Part shown: piece after piece, positions 1 through 8,471 of the stretch
Position numbering within the stretch: position 1 is the first letter of the stretch
How the letters are laid out: the number at the start of each line of letters is the position of its first letter
DNA from: Moesziomyces globuligerus
Taxonomy: Eukaryota; Basidiomycota; Ustilaginomycetes; Ustilaginales; Ustilaginaceae
NCBI GenBank assembly: GCA_030849465.1
Contig: JARVLF010000015.1
Location: 682,001-746,000 of the forward strand
Reading direction: 5' to 3'
Length of the DNA: 64,000 nt
Position numbers and translations under genes: made by a program
Notes under the pieces: generated by a model
Database searches by the model: none
What the model saw: only the letters and a program-made list of their open reading frames with translations
What the model was told of the DNA's origin: nothing

Positions 1-422
1 GCTGGGCGCGTCAGCAGGAGAGGAAGCTGCGCTCGGCCGATTCGCTCTCTTCGTCCCGCTCCAGCCTCCGCACCACAGAAGCCGCCAGCACAGACGATGC
101 GTCTTCGTCCAGTGCATCCACCGTTTTCGCTGATTCGTCGGACCTCTCCAGATCAGCGTCTACGAGATCCGTCACGCCGCTACCTTCGGCTGCAGAGCAG
201 CTGCTGGCTATTGATGTTGAGGTCTCGGCGGGTCGATGGGAGGTTCACGGTCAGTACCTACGCTGGTTCATGACCAAGCCGCAAGCCATCGCTCCAGACG
301 CCGAGAGCCTCACCGACGGCGTCTTCCGTCACTCGATCAAGGTCAAGAGAAAAGGTGGACCCGTTCGACTCGAAATGTCGGGAAGCGCCTGGGACATTTT
401 GACTTCCTGTGGCATCCTCTGA
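1..422 (+). CDS. 3' end of a gene of unknown function (partial)
   Basis: An open frame enters from the left edge (reading from base 3) and stops at TGA 420-422, giving the last 139 residues of a protein. The first part is a Ser/Thr/Ala-rich, probably disordered stretch. The last ~70 residues look folded, around motifs such as VSAGRWEVHGQYLRWFM and SIKVKRKGGPVRLEMSG, and the protein ends in WDILTSCGIL. I do not recognise the family. The amino-acid composition and the absence of stops in this frame only support it as coding. It converges on the gene at 989-2054. What else it could be cannot be judged without the upstream sequence. Confidence 0.6.
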   Translation, partial: WARQQERKLRSADSLSSSRSSLRTTEAASTDDASSSSASTVFADSSDLSRSASTRSVTPLPSAAEQLLAIDVEVSAGRWEVHGQYLRWFMTKPQAIAPDAESLTDGVFRHSIKVKRKGGPVRLEMSGSAWDILTSCGIL

Positions 423-988
423 GAACATTTTCCCTTCCAAGTCCATCGCACACACGCACACACACGCACACACACGCATTTGTATCGTCACCCCGCAAAC
501 ATGTTCTCGCCCGCCGCCTAGACAGCGCAAGAGCGACAGACCGAGGGTGAGAGTCAGGCGCACACGGGGGCAAAGTGGCAGAGAATTGAGATTCCTTGAC
601 AGAATGAGATCGAAGAGGAAGCGCAGCGACGAGAAGAAGACAAAAACAAAAGCAGGTGCGACAGTCCCGCAAACCGACTGGACCAGCTGTCGTGCGGACA
701 TCGAAGGGTGGAGAGACAAACAAAAGGCCAAATCTAGCCGACACATCTAAAGGGGGGCCGACGTGGCAAGGGAAACAGAAGTGGAAAGCGAAAGCGCAAG
801 CCGAGCCACGTCCAGGAAGGAAAGGACAAAAAGAGCGATGAGGACCAGTCCTACCGTCTTAGACCCCGCCACCACGACGGACCGTGAAACTAAAGTTGGG
901 AGGGCTTCCTTCCAAAGTACATAACCGAGAAACGATGGAGCTTCCAGACCACGAGCATCGAGGTGATGAGGGGTGGAGCTTAAAAGGA
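423..988. other. convergent intergenic region with CA microsatellite
   Basis: This is 566 bases between two convergent genes. It holds a CA/CACACG microsatellite at about 449-477 followed by a purine-rich stretch (600-840). The small open frames here are low-complexity, and I see no gene. Confidence 0.6.
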
Positions 989-2054
989 TTAGGAGTCGGC
1001 CTGCTCCATGATGATCTTGGAGAGACCATCGTAGAGGTTGGCAAAGTTGTTGAGGTTGCCAGTGGGCGTAGCGGCGGCGGCCGAAGCGGCGGCAGCAGCC
1101 GAGGCTGAAGACGCCGCAGCGGCGGCCGACTTGCTCGCGCGAACGCTGGCGCGCGACTTGGCGGCAGCCCTCGAGACAGAGGCGCTGGCACGGGCTGCTG
1201 CCTTGGTGACGCTAAACACCGAGGCGCGCGAGGCGGCAGCAGAACGAGAGGCGGCGGCCGAGGAAGAGGCGGCGGCCGAGGAAGAGGCGGCGGCCGCAGC
1301 TGACGAAGCTTCGGCGGCAGCCTGTTGCGCCGCCTGCTGCGCCTTCTTCTTGGCCGCAGCAGCAGCGGCGGCGGCGGCGGCGGCTGCACCGTCGTCGTTG
1401 TTGTCGTTGTTGTTGTTGTTCTTGCTGCCGCCTCCGCCGTTGTTGTTGTTGTTATTGTTGTTGTTGTTGTTGTTGCCACCACCGTTGTTGTTTCCCGAGT
1501 CGCCGCCACCCTCGCCGGCGGGCCACCAGGTGATGGGGAAGACACCCTTTCCGACATCGTAGAACTCGGTGAAGAGGCCGACGCTCATGTCGAGAGAGCC
1601 GTAGAAGCAGTTTCCTCCGCCTGTAGGGCAAGCGTCCTCGACAGTGGCAGTGGCAGTCTTCTGACCGTTGGAGATGACGATGGTCTTACCACACCACGAG
1701 GATCGCTGGCCGAGGTCGCCGTACATGGGCTGATTGAGGGCGACGACGTGTTCGTTGGGACTCAGGAACCTGCCGCAAGCGCTGCAAGAGTGAGTACGAA
1801 GAACATGTCAGTATTCTTGCGAGGTGGGATGGAGAGGCCAAGATTACGAGGAGCGCAGATTCTTACCCAGCATTTCCGGTGCCGACGTCGTACCAAGTGG
1901 CCATGCCCGAGTAGGTGGCGCGCTTTGCGATGGCGTGCTCAGCATCGAGGGGCCCCTTGTTGTGGTGTCGTCGGTGCGGGGTGACGGAACCATGTGACGA
2001 AGCGAGGGAGGTCGAGACCAAGGTGGTGAGCACGACTGCCGCGAAAGCCTTCAT
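989..2054 (-). CDS. secreted RlpA/expansin-like double-psi beta-barrel protein with poly-Asn/poly-Ala tail
   Basis: Two exons, 2054-1867 and 1781-989, are joined across an 85-base intron (GTAAGA...TTGCAG) and give 326 residues. The protein begins MKAFAAVVLTTLVSTSLASS, a signal peptide, and a Lys-Arg Kex2-type site follows near residue 44. The double-psi beta-barrel domain runs from about residue 46 to 140. It shows TWYDVGTGNAGACGR, WCGKTIVISN, the conserved VEDACP segment, and DMSVGLFTEF, the pattern of RlpA-like/barwin/expansin-related secreted proteins, including those named riboflavin-aldehyde-forming enzyme-like. The rest is poly-Asn, a run of 12 Ala, then Ala/Ser/Lys/Arg-rich sequence ending in EQADS. 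No catalytic activity should be inferred from the fold. It could be a wall-associated or plant-interface protein, but that is inference. The exon junction restores the frame exactly (GG|C). Confidence 0.85.
1354..1492. repeat. trinucleotide repeat tract inside the coding sequence
   Basis: GTT/GTC and GCN triplet runs, read on the minus strand, encode the poly-Asn and poly-Ala blocks of the double-psi beta-barrel protein. Interrupted, nearly pure triplets make this a likely length-variable site. Confidence 0.7.
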
Positions 2055-2560
2055 TGTGGGCTTGTTGATGCGAGGTTGGTGTGCGAGGGGCTGAAAGGGG
2101 ATGGACGCTGGACGATGTCGAGAAGAGACGGAGTGTGCGAGACAAGAGTGCGTGCTGTTGTTGGGACGATAACGAGCGTGGTCTATACGAAGCAGGTCGC
2201 TGTAAAGGGAAGGTCCGAGACGAAGTGGAACGGAATGGAATGGCGAGGAGCCCAGTTGAGAGGAGGGGGAAGGGATAGGGGAAGGGAGGGAGGGGAGATG
2301 GTGTGGTGGTCGCGAAGAGAGCAGCGGCGCGGGGCGCGGGGCGCGAGTGGATCTGAGGAGGCGTCGTCCAGGCACCGACCCTAGCAAGGCGCTGCGGCTG
2401 CCACTCGAGAGGGCTCGACGCCATGCAGCAGAAGGGCAACACGGCGGGACCGATTCGGCAAGCGGCCGAGCTGGGCGGCTCGACGCCAACGGGCCTCCCG
2501 ACGCTCTCCTCGAGAGTTTCAGTGTTGGACCGCCGCAAGCCGACCTGCTGGCGGGCAGCA

Positions 2561-2626
2561 AGCAAAGCAGAGCAGAGCAAAGCAAAGCAAAGCAAAGCAC
2601 AGCAAAGCACAGCAAAGCACAGCAAG
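2561..2626. repeat. AGCAA/AGCAC tandem microsatellite
   Basis: Five-base units AGCAA, later alternating as the 10-mer AGCACAGCAA repeated about three times, run through 66 bases some 500 bases upstream of the beta-barrel gene start. Confidence 0.8.
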
Positions 2627-3527
2627 CGGCCGAGGCATCCGACGCGTCGTTAGCCTCGCATGCACTCGCCCCGCCTGTGTCGATCAAGCGGCTCATGCAT
2701 GCGCCGAAGCTCCGACGCACACGGCGCGAGCGCACTCTCTTGCGCCCGACGCACGCTCGGAGTCGCGCTCGAAATTCAGTGGTCGGTTGCTATGCGAGAT
2801 GCAGCTTAGAAGCGCAGATCAACCTTGAACCGTCTCTATTCAGGCGCGATGTCGCACCCCTTTCAGCTTTTTCTTTTCAATTTTCAAACCCTTTCCGAGG
2901 CATGTCGATTACAGTCTGGTACTGTCTCGCTGTCACCTTGCGGCTGCCCCGAGCCAAGCTTCGAAATTTGCATTCCTCCCCTTGGCGCAGCACTGGCGCA
3001 GCATTGCAGCGTGCAAGATCGACGAGGCGCTGTACCGAAGCATCTCTTGCGCTTTCGGCTGCAGGTCGGCTGCCAAGCTCATCTGCGACGGAACGCGTTC
3101 TAGCGCCATGCACGCGCTCCTGAACGTCTTCAAGCTCGCCGCCAAGCACTACGCGCAGCCTACCGCCCCACGCGGTCTGCCGCTTCTCCCGTGCCAGCTG
3201 GACCAGACTCGCATGCAGCGTGTCTCTGGCTGCCCTTTGGTCGTACTCTTATCCAGGCACCCTGACGTGCGATCCCGACCACTCCCTCCTGAAACGCCTT
3301 TCCATCTAGCACACGAGGCTTGCACTGCGTTCTTTCTTCCTACTGTATCTGAAGCCAACGCTTTGCTCGGGGCGAAACGCTTCCAACGAACGCCGACCTG
3401 TTCTGCCACGCTTGCTGAGCTATCTGACTGGCCCCACGTCACGCAAATAGACATGCTTTTGAATGGCCAAGGTCACCAAATGACCGGAGATGGGGGCATC
3501 AAAAAAAGAAGAAAATAAAAGAAAAAT

Positions 3528-3533
3528 AAAAAA
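3528..3533 (-). terminator. RNA polymerase III terminator of the tRNA-Leu gene
   Basis: On the transcribed (minus) strand a run of six T starts six bases after the tRNA 3' end. A longer T-rich stretch follows. Confidence 0.7.
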
Positions 3534-3538
3534 GAATG

Positions 3539-3645
3539 TGACAAGAGTGGGATTCGAACCCACGCCCGAAGATAGCAGGTCACTTTCCTGAATGCTCAGG
3601 ATATCTTCCTTAATGCTACGCCTTAGACCACTCGGCCATCTTGCC
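3539..3645 (-). tRNA. tRNA-Leu(AAG) with intron
   Basis: Read on the minus strand, the 7-bp acceptor stem is GGCAAGA/TCTTGTC (one G-T pair) with discriminator A. The A box is TGGCCGAGTGG and the B box GGTTCGAATCC. The anticodon stem TAGCA pairs perfectly with TGCTA and encloses the loop TTAAGG plus one base, so the anticodon is AAG (3611-3609), leucine. About 29 bases (3579-3607) interrupt the gene just after the base 3' of the anticodon, the canonical position for a nuclear tRNA intron. The T stem GTGGG/CCCAC is perfect. The variable arm is short for a class II tRNA, so the exact intron borders are provisional. Confidence 0.93.
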
Positions 3646-3670
3646 TTCATACATAGTCAAGCTCGCAATG

Positions 3671-3677
3671 TATATAA
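3671..3677 (-). promoter_or_regulatory. upstream TATA-like element of the tRNA gene
   Basis: TATATAA on the plus strand (TTATATA on the coding strand) lies about 26-32 bases upstream of the tRNA 5' end. This is the spacing at which some fungi use a TATA box for RNA polymerase III genes. Function is inferred from position only. Confidence 0.45.
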
Positions 3678-3876
3678 GTAGGAACTCTGACAAGTCGTTC
3701 AAGGGTCCCTGCGTCGAATGCTTTCGGCTCGAGGACCACCTTCACAACATCATGGCCGTGGACACGAGATTATTTCGAATCTTGACAATAGGTAAAGTAC
3801 AATGGCGGGTGCACGCAGACATCACTTGACAAGCTGGTAAGCGAGGTCCCGCCAAGATGCCTGCAGTCATCGAGCG

Positions 3877-5895
3877 TCACGCCTCTTCTGAACGAGAGCG
3901 CCAATGCTTCAGGATACTTTCGAAGACATCCACCACCACGTCCGAGTTGGTCATCAGTCCGTGACCTGCCCCTTCCACGGCATGAAGCGTACATTTGCGC
4001 ATCTCTTTCGACAAGCTCGCAGAGCTAGACAGTGGGATTTTTTCGTCCTTCGAGCCGTGCCATACTTCGCACGATATGCGGAGGTCCGTGTAGTCGAAGC
4101 CCCAGGGCCGCTTCCCTAGCACCAGGTTCAGATCATCCACTAGTCCTCGCGCGCTCTCCGCATGCGATGCTCTGAGCAGCTCCAGCGCAGTGTTTCGCTC
4201 CACCTCTTCCAGGGTGGGCGAAACACTTTCGAGTGGCATGGCTGACCTGCCATCGCCCGTAGCGGCTCTCGTCGTCCGCTCCTCAGATCTGGATCCATGT
4301 CGTTTGCCTTGTGCCTCACTTCGAGGACGGCCTAAGACGTTTACATCTGCTTGCGATGCCGATTCACCGTATGCATCTGTGCGTTGTGCGAGGTGCGGAT
4401 GTGGTCCACGCTGCGCTTCCGAAGGACTTGATCGCGATACGCTTGGGGTTTGGTCATCGATGCCTTGCGCTGAAACTGCTTTACTCGCCGTTCTGGCTCC
4501 TTCCTTTCCCAATTTCCAATTCTGTATCCGCCATTCTGCGGCTTGTGCCGTCTTGATAACTCCATCGGGTACATACCGGAGCCATCGATATCCACTGTCC
4601 TGCTGTACTCCGGTCCAGGGAGCCAGCAGGTGCAGGGGACCCTGCACTCGATGGGGCAAGATCAACGCTAGCGCCACGGCAAAGGGAGCCCCGGCACTGT
4701 GCGCCACGACCGAAAATCTGTTGATGTTCAAGAGGTCCGCGATTTGTTCTACCACAAAGCTCCAGCCGAGGATACTTCTGCTCTCTGGGGCTACGTGGTC
4801 AGTGCGCCCAATGCCCCATCGATCGATGCAGACCAGCCGCAGTCCCAACGATGCCGCCAGATCATCGTAAAGGCCTATCAGATGCCTCGAAGCCCCTAAT
4901 CCGAGGAAGACCATGACGGGATGTCCGTCTTGCAGTCCCACATCAGCGAACGACACTTGCAGGTGGCGTGCACCAGGGGTGTTGACGAGGGCAAAGAGGC
5001 TGAGGCTCTTGCGGCTGAGGCCTGAAGCTTTTCCGCCGCTCTCCCGAGACAGAGAGCTTGCCGACGAGTTCCGCTTTGCCCGTGCAGCACGTGCAGCGCG
5101 TGCATCGAGAGGCGCAAGAGACAGCCCTGAGATTGAGTTGGAACTTCCGCCTCCAATGTTGACGCGCGATAATCTGCCTTCCAGTTGCTCGGTATGGGTT
5201 CGCCTCAGTATCGTGCGGGCTTCTTGCTCCACAGAGTCCTCGGATCGACTTGATTCTGAGTCCGAGTCCAGCTCGATTGTACGAGGCGGCCTTCTCGGAG
5301 GCTCTGCGAAAGCCCGGGTGTCGCGCTCGAACGTAGACCAGGAAGCCGAGCGCTGCGGACCTCGTTGGGAAGGGGGCACAGACAGAAGGCTTCCGGAGTG
5401 CGCTCTGACGATCTCGTCGATCGATTTGACAGCTTGCTGCGTGGCTGGATGAGCGCGAGCTCGGCCAAGCGCGATGGATGATGCAGCATACGTGCTGGAC
5501 ACCGATCTTGTGACTGGCTGTGCAGCTTCGCCTCTGCTCTGGGAAGCCTTCGATGGTGCGACGCGCGAGGCCAGTCGAGTTGCTTGGATCGAGCTCCCCG
5601 ATGCAAACGGGGCTGTAGATCCATTGCCGGAGCGAGAGCGTCCAGCAGCGCTGCTCGAGGATGCCGATCGGTCATTCGCAAGGCTTTCATGCGCTACCAA
5701 GGTGGCTTTAGGAACATAAGGCCCTGTTCGTTTCCGCTCCGGGTACAGATCGTAATAGCTCCTCGCTCGAAGTCCCGCGTCGTGTAGCTTCCCTACTGCT
5801 CCGTCCGACCGTTGGCACTGGTCATCGAGATATGCCTCAGGCGAGTTCGATGTCGATTGACCGGCTGTGGACCGCGACGGCGTCCTAGGTTGCAT
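3877..5895 (-). CDS. alpha/beta-hydrolase-fold protein with long disordered N-terminus
   Basis: A single-exon protein of 672 residues from ATG 5895. Residues 1-300 are Ser/Arg/Ala-rich and probably disordered, including an acidic patch near 210-225. The alpha/beta-hydrolase core starts near 312 (HPVMVFLGLGASRHLIGLYD) and continues with CIDRWGIGRTD. The nucleophile elbow is VVAHSAGAPF with Ser400, a GxSxG variant in which His replaces the first Gly (H-S-A-G). The acid is probably Asp617 (HGSKDEKIP) and the base His645 (GAGHGL), so the triad is intact. A low-complexity insertion at about 465-560 sits between cap and acid. Substrate is unknown. It is related to general alpha/beta hydrolases and is unlikely to be a class 3 lipase. 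Confidence 0.85.
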   Translation of the reverse strand: MQPRTPSRSTAGQSTSNSPEAYLDDQCQRSDGAVGKLHDAGLRARSYYDLYPERKRTGPYVPKATLVAHESLANDRSASSSSAAGRSRSGNGSTAPFASGSSIQATRLASRVAPSKASQSRGEAAQPVTRSVSSTYAASSIALGRARAHPATQQAVKSIDEIVRAHSGSLLSVPPSQRGPQRSASWSTFERDTRAFAEPPRRPPRTIELDSDSESSRSEDSVEQEARTILRRTHTEQLEGRLSRVNIGGGSSNSISGLSLAPLDARAARAARAKRNSSASSLSRESGGKASGLSRKSLSLFALVNTPGARHLQVSFADVGLQDGHPVMVFLGLGASRHLIGLYDDLAASLGLRLVCIDRWGIGRTDHVAPESRSILGWSFVVEQIADLLNINRFSVVAHSAGAPFAVALALILPHRVQGPLHLLAPWTGVQQDSGYRWLRYVPDGVIKTAQAAEWRIQNWKLGKEGARTASKAVSAQGIDDQTPSVSRSSPSEAQRGPHPHLAQRTDAYGESASQADVNVLGRPRSEAQGKRHGSRSEERTTRAATGDGRSAMPLESVSPTLEEVERNTALELLRASHAESARGLVDDLNLVLGKRPWGFDYTDLRISCEVWHGSKDEKIPLSSSASLSKEMRKCTLHAVEGAGHGLMTNSDVVVDVFESILKHWRSRSEEA

Positions 5896-6274
5896 GTTCC
5901 GTGTCCGCTCCGCTGATCAGCTCTCGATCAGCCTTCGGAGCTCCGTAGGGCAGACGATGCTAGTTGAGCGCATGCATGGCGCGGTGCGGCTACTATGCTC
6001 TCGAACAGCGTTTGTAGCATCTGCCGAGCCCTGGGTGAGCGAGCATGCTGATTTCAAGTCACAAGCTGATGGAGGAGCTAGGGTAAGGAGGTAGTTCCGA
6101 CCAAGATGCATCCTCGATCGTGCGGATGTCGGTCCAGGCACCACTTCCAGACTGCCGGGTTGATCTTTGAATTTCAAGAAATGGTGGGTTCCACGGCTTA
6201 ACATCGCACCGCCATCATCCTGCGAACCCTGGCCTGCTTGCAGAGGGGCTCGGCCACTGCGATTCCCCCAGGGT
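5896..6274. other. promoter region of the alpha/beta-hydrolase gene
   Basis: 379 bases upstream of the minus-strand hydrolase gene and left of the repeat island. No gene or clear element is seen. Confidence 0.5.
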
Positions 6275-6541
6275 CATATCCGAACAAGTGGCGAGGTGGC
6301 GAAGGACCAGCCACCCGTCAGCCACCCATTAGCCACCCACACACGATGGCTGACGGGTGGCTGGTGGCGAGCAGCCACCCCGGGTGGCTAGTATTCGGCA
6401 GTCACCCAACAGCCACCCCAGATGGCTGGCGGGTGGCTAGGCTCCGCCACCTGGGGCCACTCATGGCACTCGACCCGTAGCCACCCTGGGTGGCTTCGGG
6501 ATGGCTTAGCGAACGTAGCTTTTGACTTTTTCGATATATGA
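6275..6541. repeat. CATATC-ended palindromic repeat copy 1
   Basis: Starts CATATCCGAACAAGTGGCG, contains at least six AGCCACCC/GGGTGGCT inverted motifs (6311-6503), and ends near a TTTTTCGATATATG motif resembling the TTTTTCGCGATATG end seen elsewhere. Boundaries are approximate. Confidence 0.5.
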
Positions 6542-6977
6542 TGCACGATGGTTTGCTAAGCCTGGCGCAAGCCACTACGGATGCATGAATCATAATGTGA
6601 TCCGCTTGAGAATTGGATGGCAGCCACAGTGAAGGACTTGAACCACAAAGAGTCATAACAGGGGCAGTCACGGGTACCTCTGTCGCACATTTTCAAGGGC
6701 AAAGCGCAGTTTCATACTCCCAAGCAGATGAGACTTTATCCTGCGTCTGCGCTTTCTTTCAGATCCATATCCTAAAAAATGCGAGGTGCTGGCAATATGA
6801 TTGCCAGCCCGGGCGGCTCGTATTGTATAGGCACGCAGCGGGCTCGGTTGCGGCAGATATCTTGCCGTCGGTTAGGATATGATCCTCTTCCAATCTGAAT
6901 CTTCCAATCTGAAAAATAGAAAGAAAAGATAATATACAGCTTATGCCTCCAACCAATAAACCGTTTTATGAGCCACT

Positions 6978-7099
6978 CATATCCTGAAGGACTGCGAGCT
7001 GGCGGAGAGCAGCCCCCAGTGGCTGTAGTGGGGGGCTGCTCTCCGCCAGCTCCTCTGCCGAATTCGACTCTGCACATCTAGATTATGCAAAATGCGCAT
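6978..7099. repeat. repeat copy with a perfect 22-bp hairpin
   Basis: CATATCCTGAAGGACTGCG starts at 6978. Bases 6996-7017 are the exact reverse complement of 7031-7052, with a 13-base loop. The right side (7041-7099) is an inverted copy of a unit also found at 10441-10520, 10699-10783 and 11441-11495, marked by CGAATTTGGCAGAGGAGG. Confidence 0.75.
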
Positions 7100-7214
7100 C
7101 GATCCTCCAAGACTCTTAAACCACTCCTCCACACACACCTCTCTGCGTCGAAGCTAAAAGCTCAAACACTCATATACCCGTCAAATTGCTCAATTGCGGT
7201 CAAATTTCGAAATT

Positions 7215-7352
7215 TTACGCGTCTGTTACGTGAAGTAAGCCACCCGCCAAGCCACTACCCCCTAGTGGGCATAATTTGGAAGCCACCCCTAAGCCACCCG
7301 TAGCGGCTTACGGGTGGCTAAGCTCATGTTTCACTCCGTTTTTCGCGATATG
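7215..7352. repeat. CATATCGCG-ended palindromic repeat copy
   Basis: The right end reads CACTCCGTTTTTCGCGATATG (stop 7352). The interior carries AAGCCACCC and CTTACGGGTGGCT inverted motifs. The left end is degenerate, around TGTTACGTGAAGTAAGCC, similar to the left part of the copy at 12263. Confidence 0.5.
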
Positions 7353-7580
7353 ATAGCCACTCCATCCATCCGCAGCGCAATGGACCAAGGATGCATAATC
7401 ATCAGATATCTGCAGAGCTTTGCATGCGCTGTCTAAAGAGTTGCTTAAAAATCATGATTTGCGTTGCAAAACCCGATTCAAACCGCTGAGATACGGCCTA
7501 AATAGCGCTAAGACGTTGTCAAATAGCTTCAAATCGCATTCCTGTTAATGAAGGGGTTTGTGGGGCAGCGATACCACGCA

Positions 7581-7660
7581 TGACGCGCACGTACACACGT
7601 GTTTGTGGAAGTGAAGGTGGCCTCTGCGGGCCTCAGGTTCAAATCCCAGGAGGCGCGTCA
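7581..7660 (+). repeat. tRNA-like segment (possible SINE head)
   Basis: An 80-base stretch is bounded by TGACGCGC and its complement GCGCGTCA and contains GGTTCAAATCC, a perfect polymerase III B-box match. The D and anticodon arms cannot be folded convincingly, so this is not called a tRNA. A diverged copy of its right half follows at 11029-11090. Confidence 0.35.
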
Positions 7661-7690
7661 ATTTCCTATTTTTCGAATTTTGGAGGGGGG

Positions 7691-7817
7691 ATGGCTGCTT
7701 GCCATCAGCCACCCATCAGCCATCGCGTTTGGGTGGCTAATGGATGGCTGGCGTGTAGCCGCCCCGGGCGGCTAATGGGTGGCTGCTCTTCGCCAGCTCG
7801 CCATTCTTCAAGATATG
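7691..7817. repeat. palindromic repeat copy ending in AGATATG
   Basis: Several CAGCCACCC and GGGTGGCT motifs are followed by GGCTGCTCTTCGCCAGCTCG and CATTCTTCAAGATATG, the inverted form of the end seen at 6978. Confidence 0.55.
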
Positions 7818-8396
7818 CCTTCCGCTTCAACATTCTACCATGAGAAGCTTCCTATCATTCATGGTTCGTGCGATAAAGGCTGTCTATTCTGTTACAATGC
7901 TCTACTTCATCAAAGCGCTTGAAATTTCCAGTATAATTGTAAGGCGCGATAAATTGTTTAGGGCATATCACTAGCTTCTGGAAAGAACAAGGAGCTTGTG
8001 TATTCCATGGCATACGTTTGGTTCACAGCCCATGACACATGTATCATCAAATAGTGAACAAATAGCCAAATTAAAATATGGGATTATGGATGCTCACAAT
8101 GATGCGTGCCTATGGCAAGAGCGGCCAAATCTTGCAGCAACTAAGTCATGAGTTGCGCACATTGGCTAGGAATCATTCCCACGGCTTGCTTCATCCATTA
8201 AAGCTGTTGCTTCACCCTTGCCTGTTTTGGCTCATGTTACAGTCCGTTTTTTGCGATGTGAATACTCATGATCCATAAATATCAGGAATCAAATGACTGT
8301 AAATCAACATAGTAAATCAAATGCATGACATGCAACACGCCAAAAGACTCAAAATTGTGGACTGATACGTGAACCCAATGTCAAACTGCGTCGATT

Positions 8397-8448
8397 CATA
8401 TCCGAACAAGTGGCGAGGTGGCCCATCAGCCACCCACCGGGCACGCGA
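8397..8448. repeat. truncated CATATCCGAAC repeat end
   Basis: A second direct copy of the 26-base end found at 6275-6300, identical over that length, followed by a short GCCACCC stretch. It lies just left of the Tc1-like transposon. Confidence 0.65.
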
Positions 8449-8471
8449 CATGCGTGGTATCGCTGCCCATA

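Larger units (their letters stand above)
2055..3538. other. long upstream region of the beta-barrel protein gene
   Basis: About 1.5 kb lies between the start of the minus-strand gene and the tRNA. It contains a C/T-biased leader next to the ATG (minus strand, 2055-2340), a tandem AGCAA/AGCAC repeat at 2561-2626, and no convincing open frame. Confidence 0.55.

Noticed and set aside
1038..1562. Poly-Ala/poly-Leu plus-strand frame
   Set aside because: It is the shadow of the triplet repeats in the beta-barrel gene.
7581..7660. Functional tRNA gene
   Set aside because: The closing stem and B box are present, but no D arm, anticodon arm or paired T stem can be formed.
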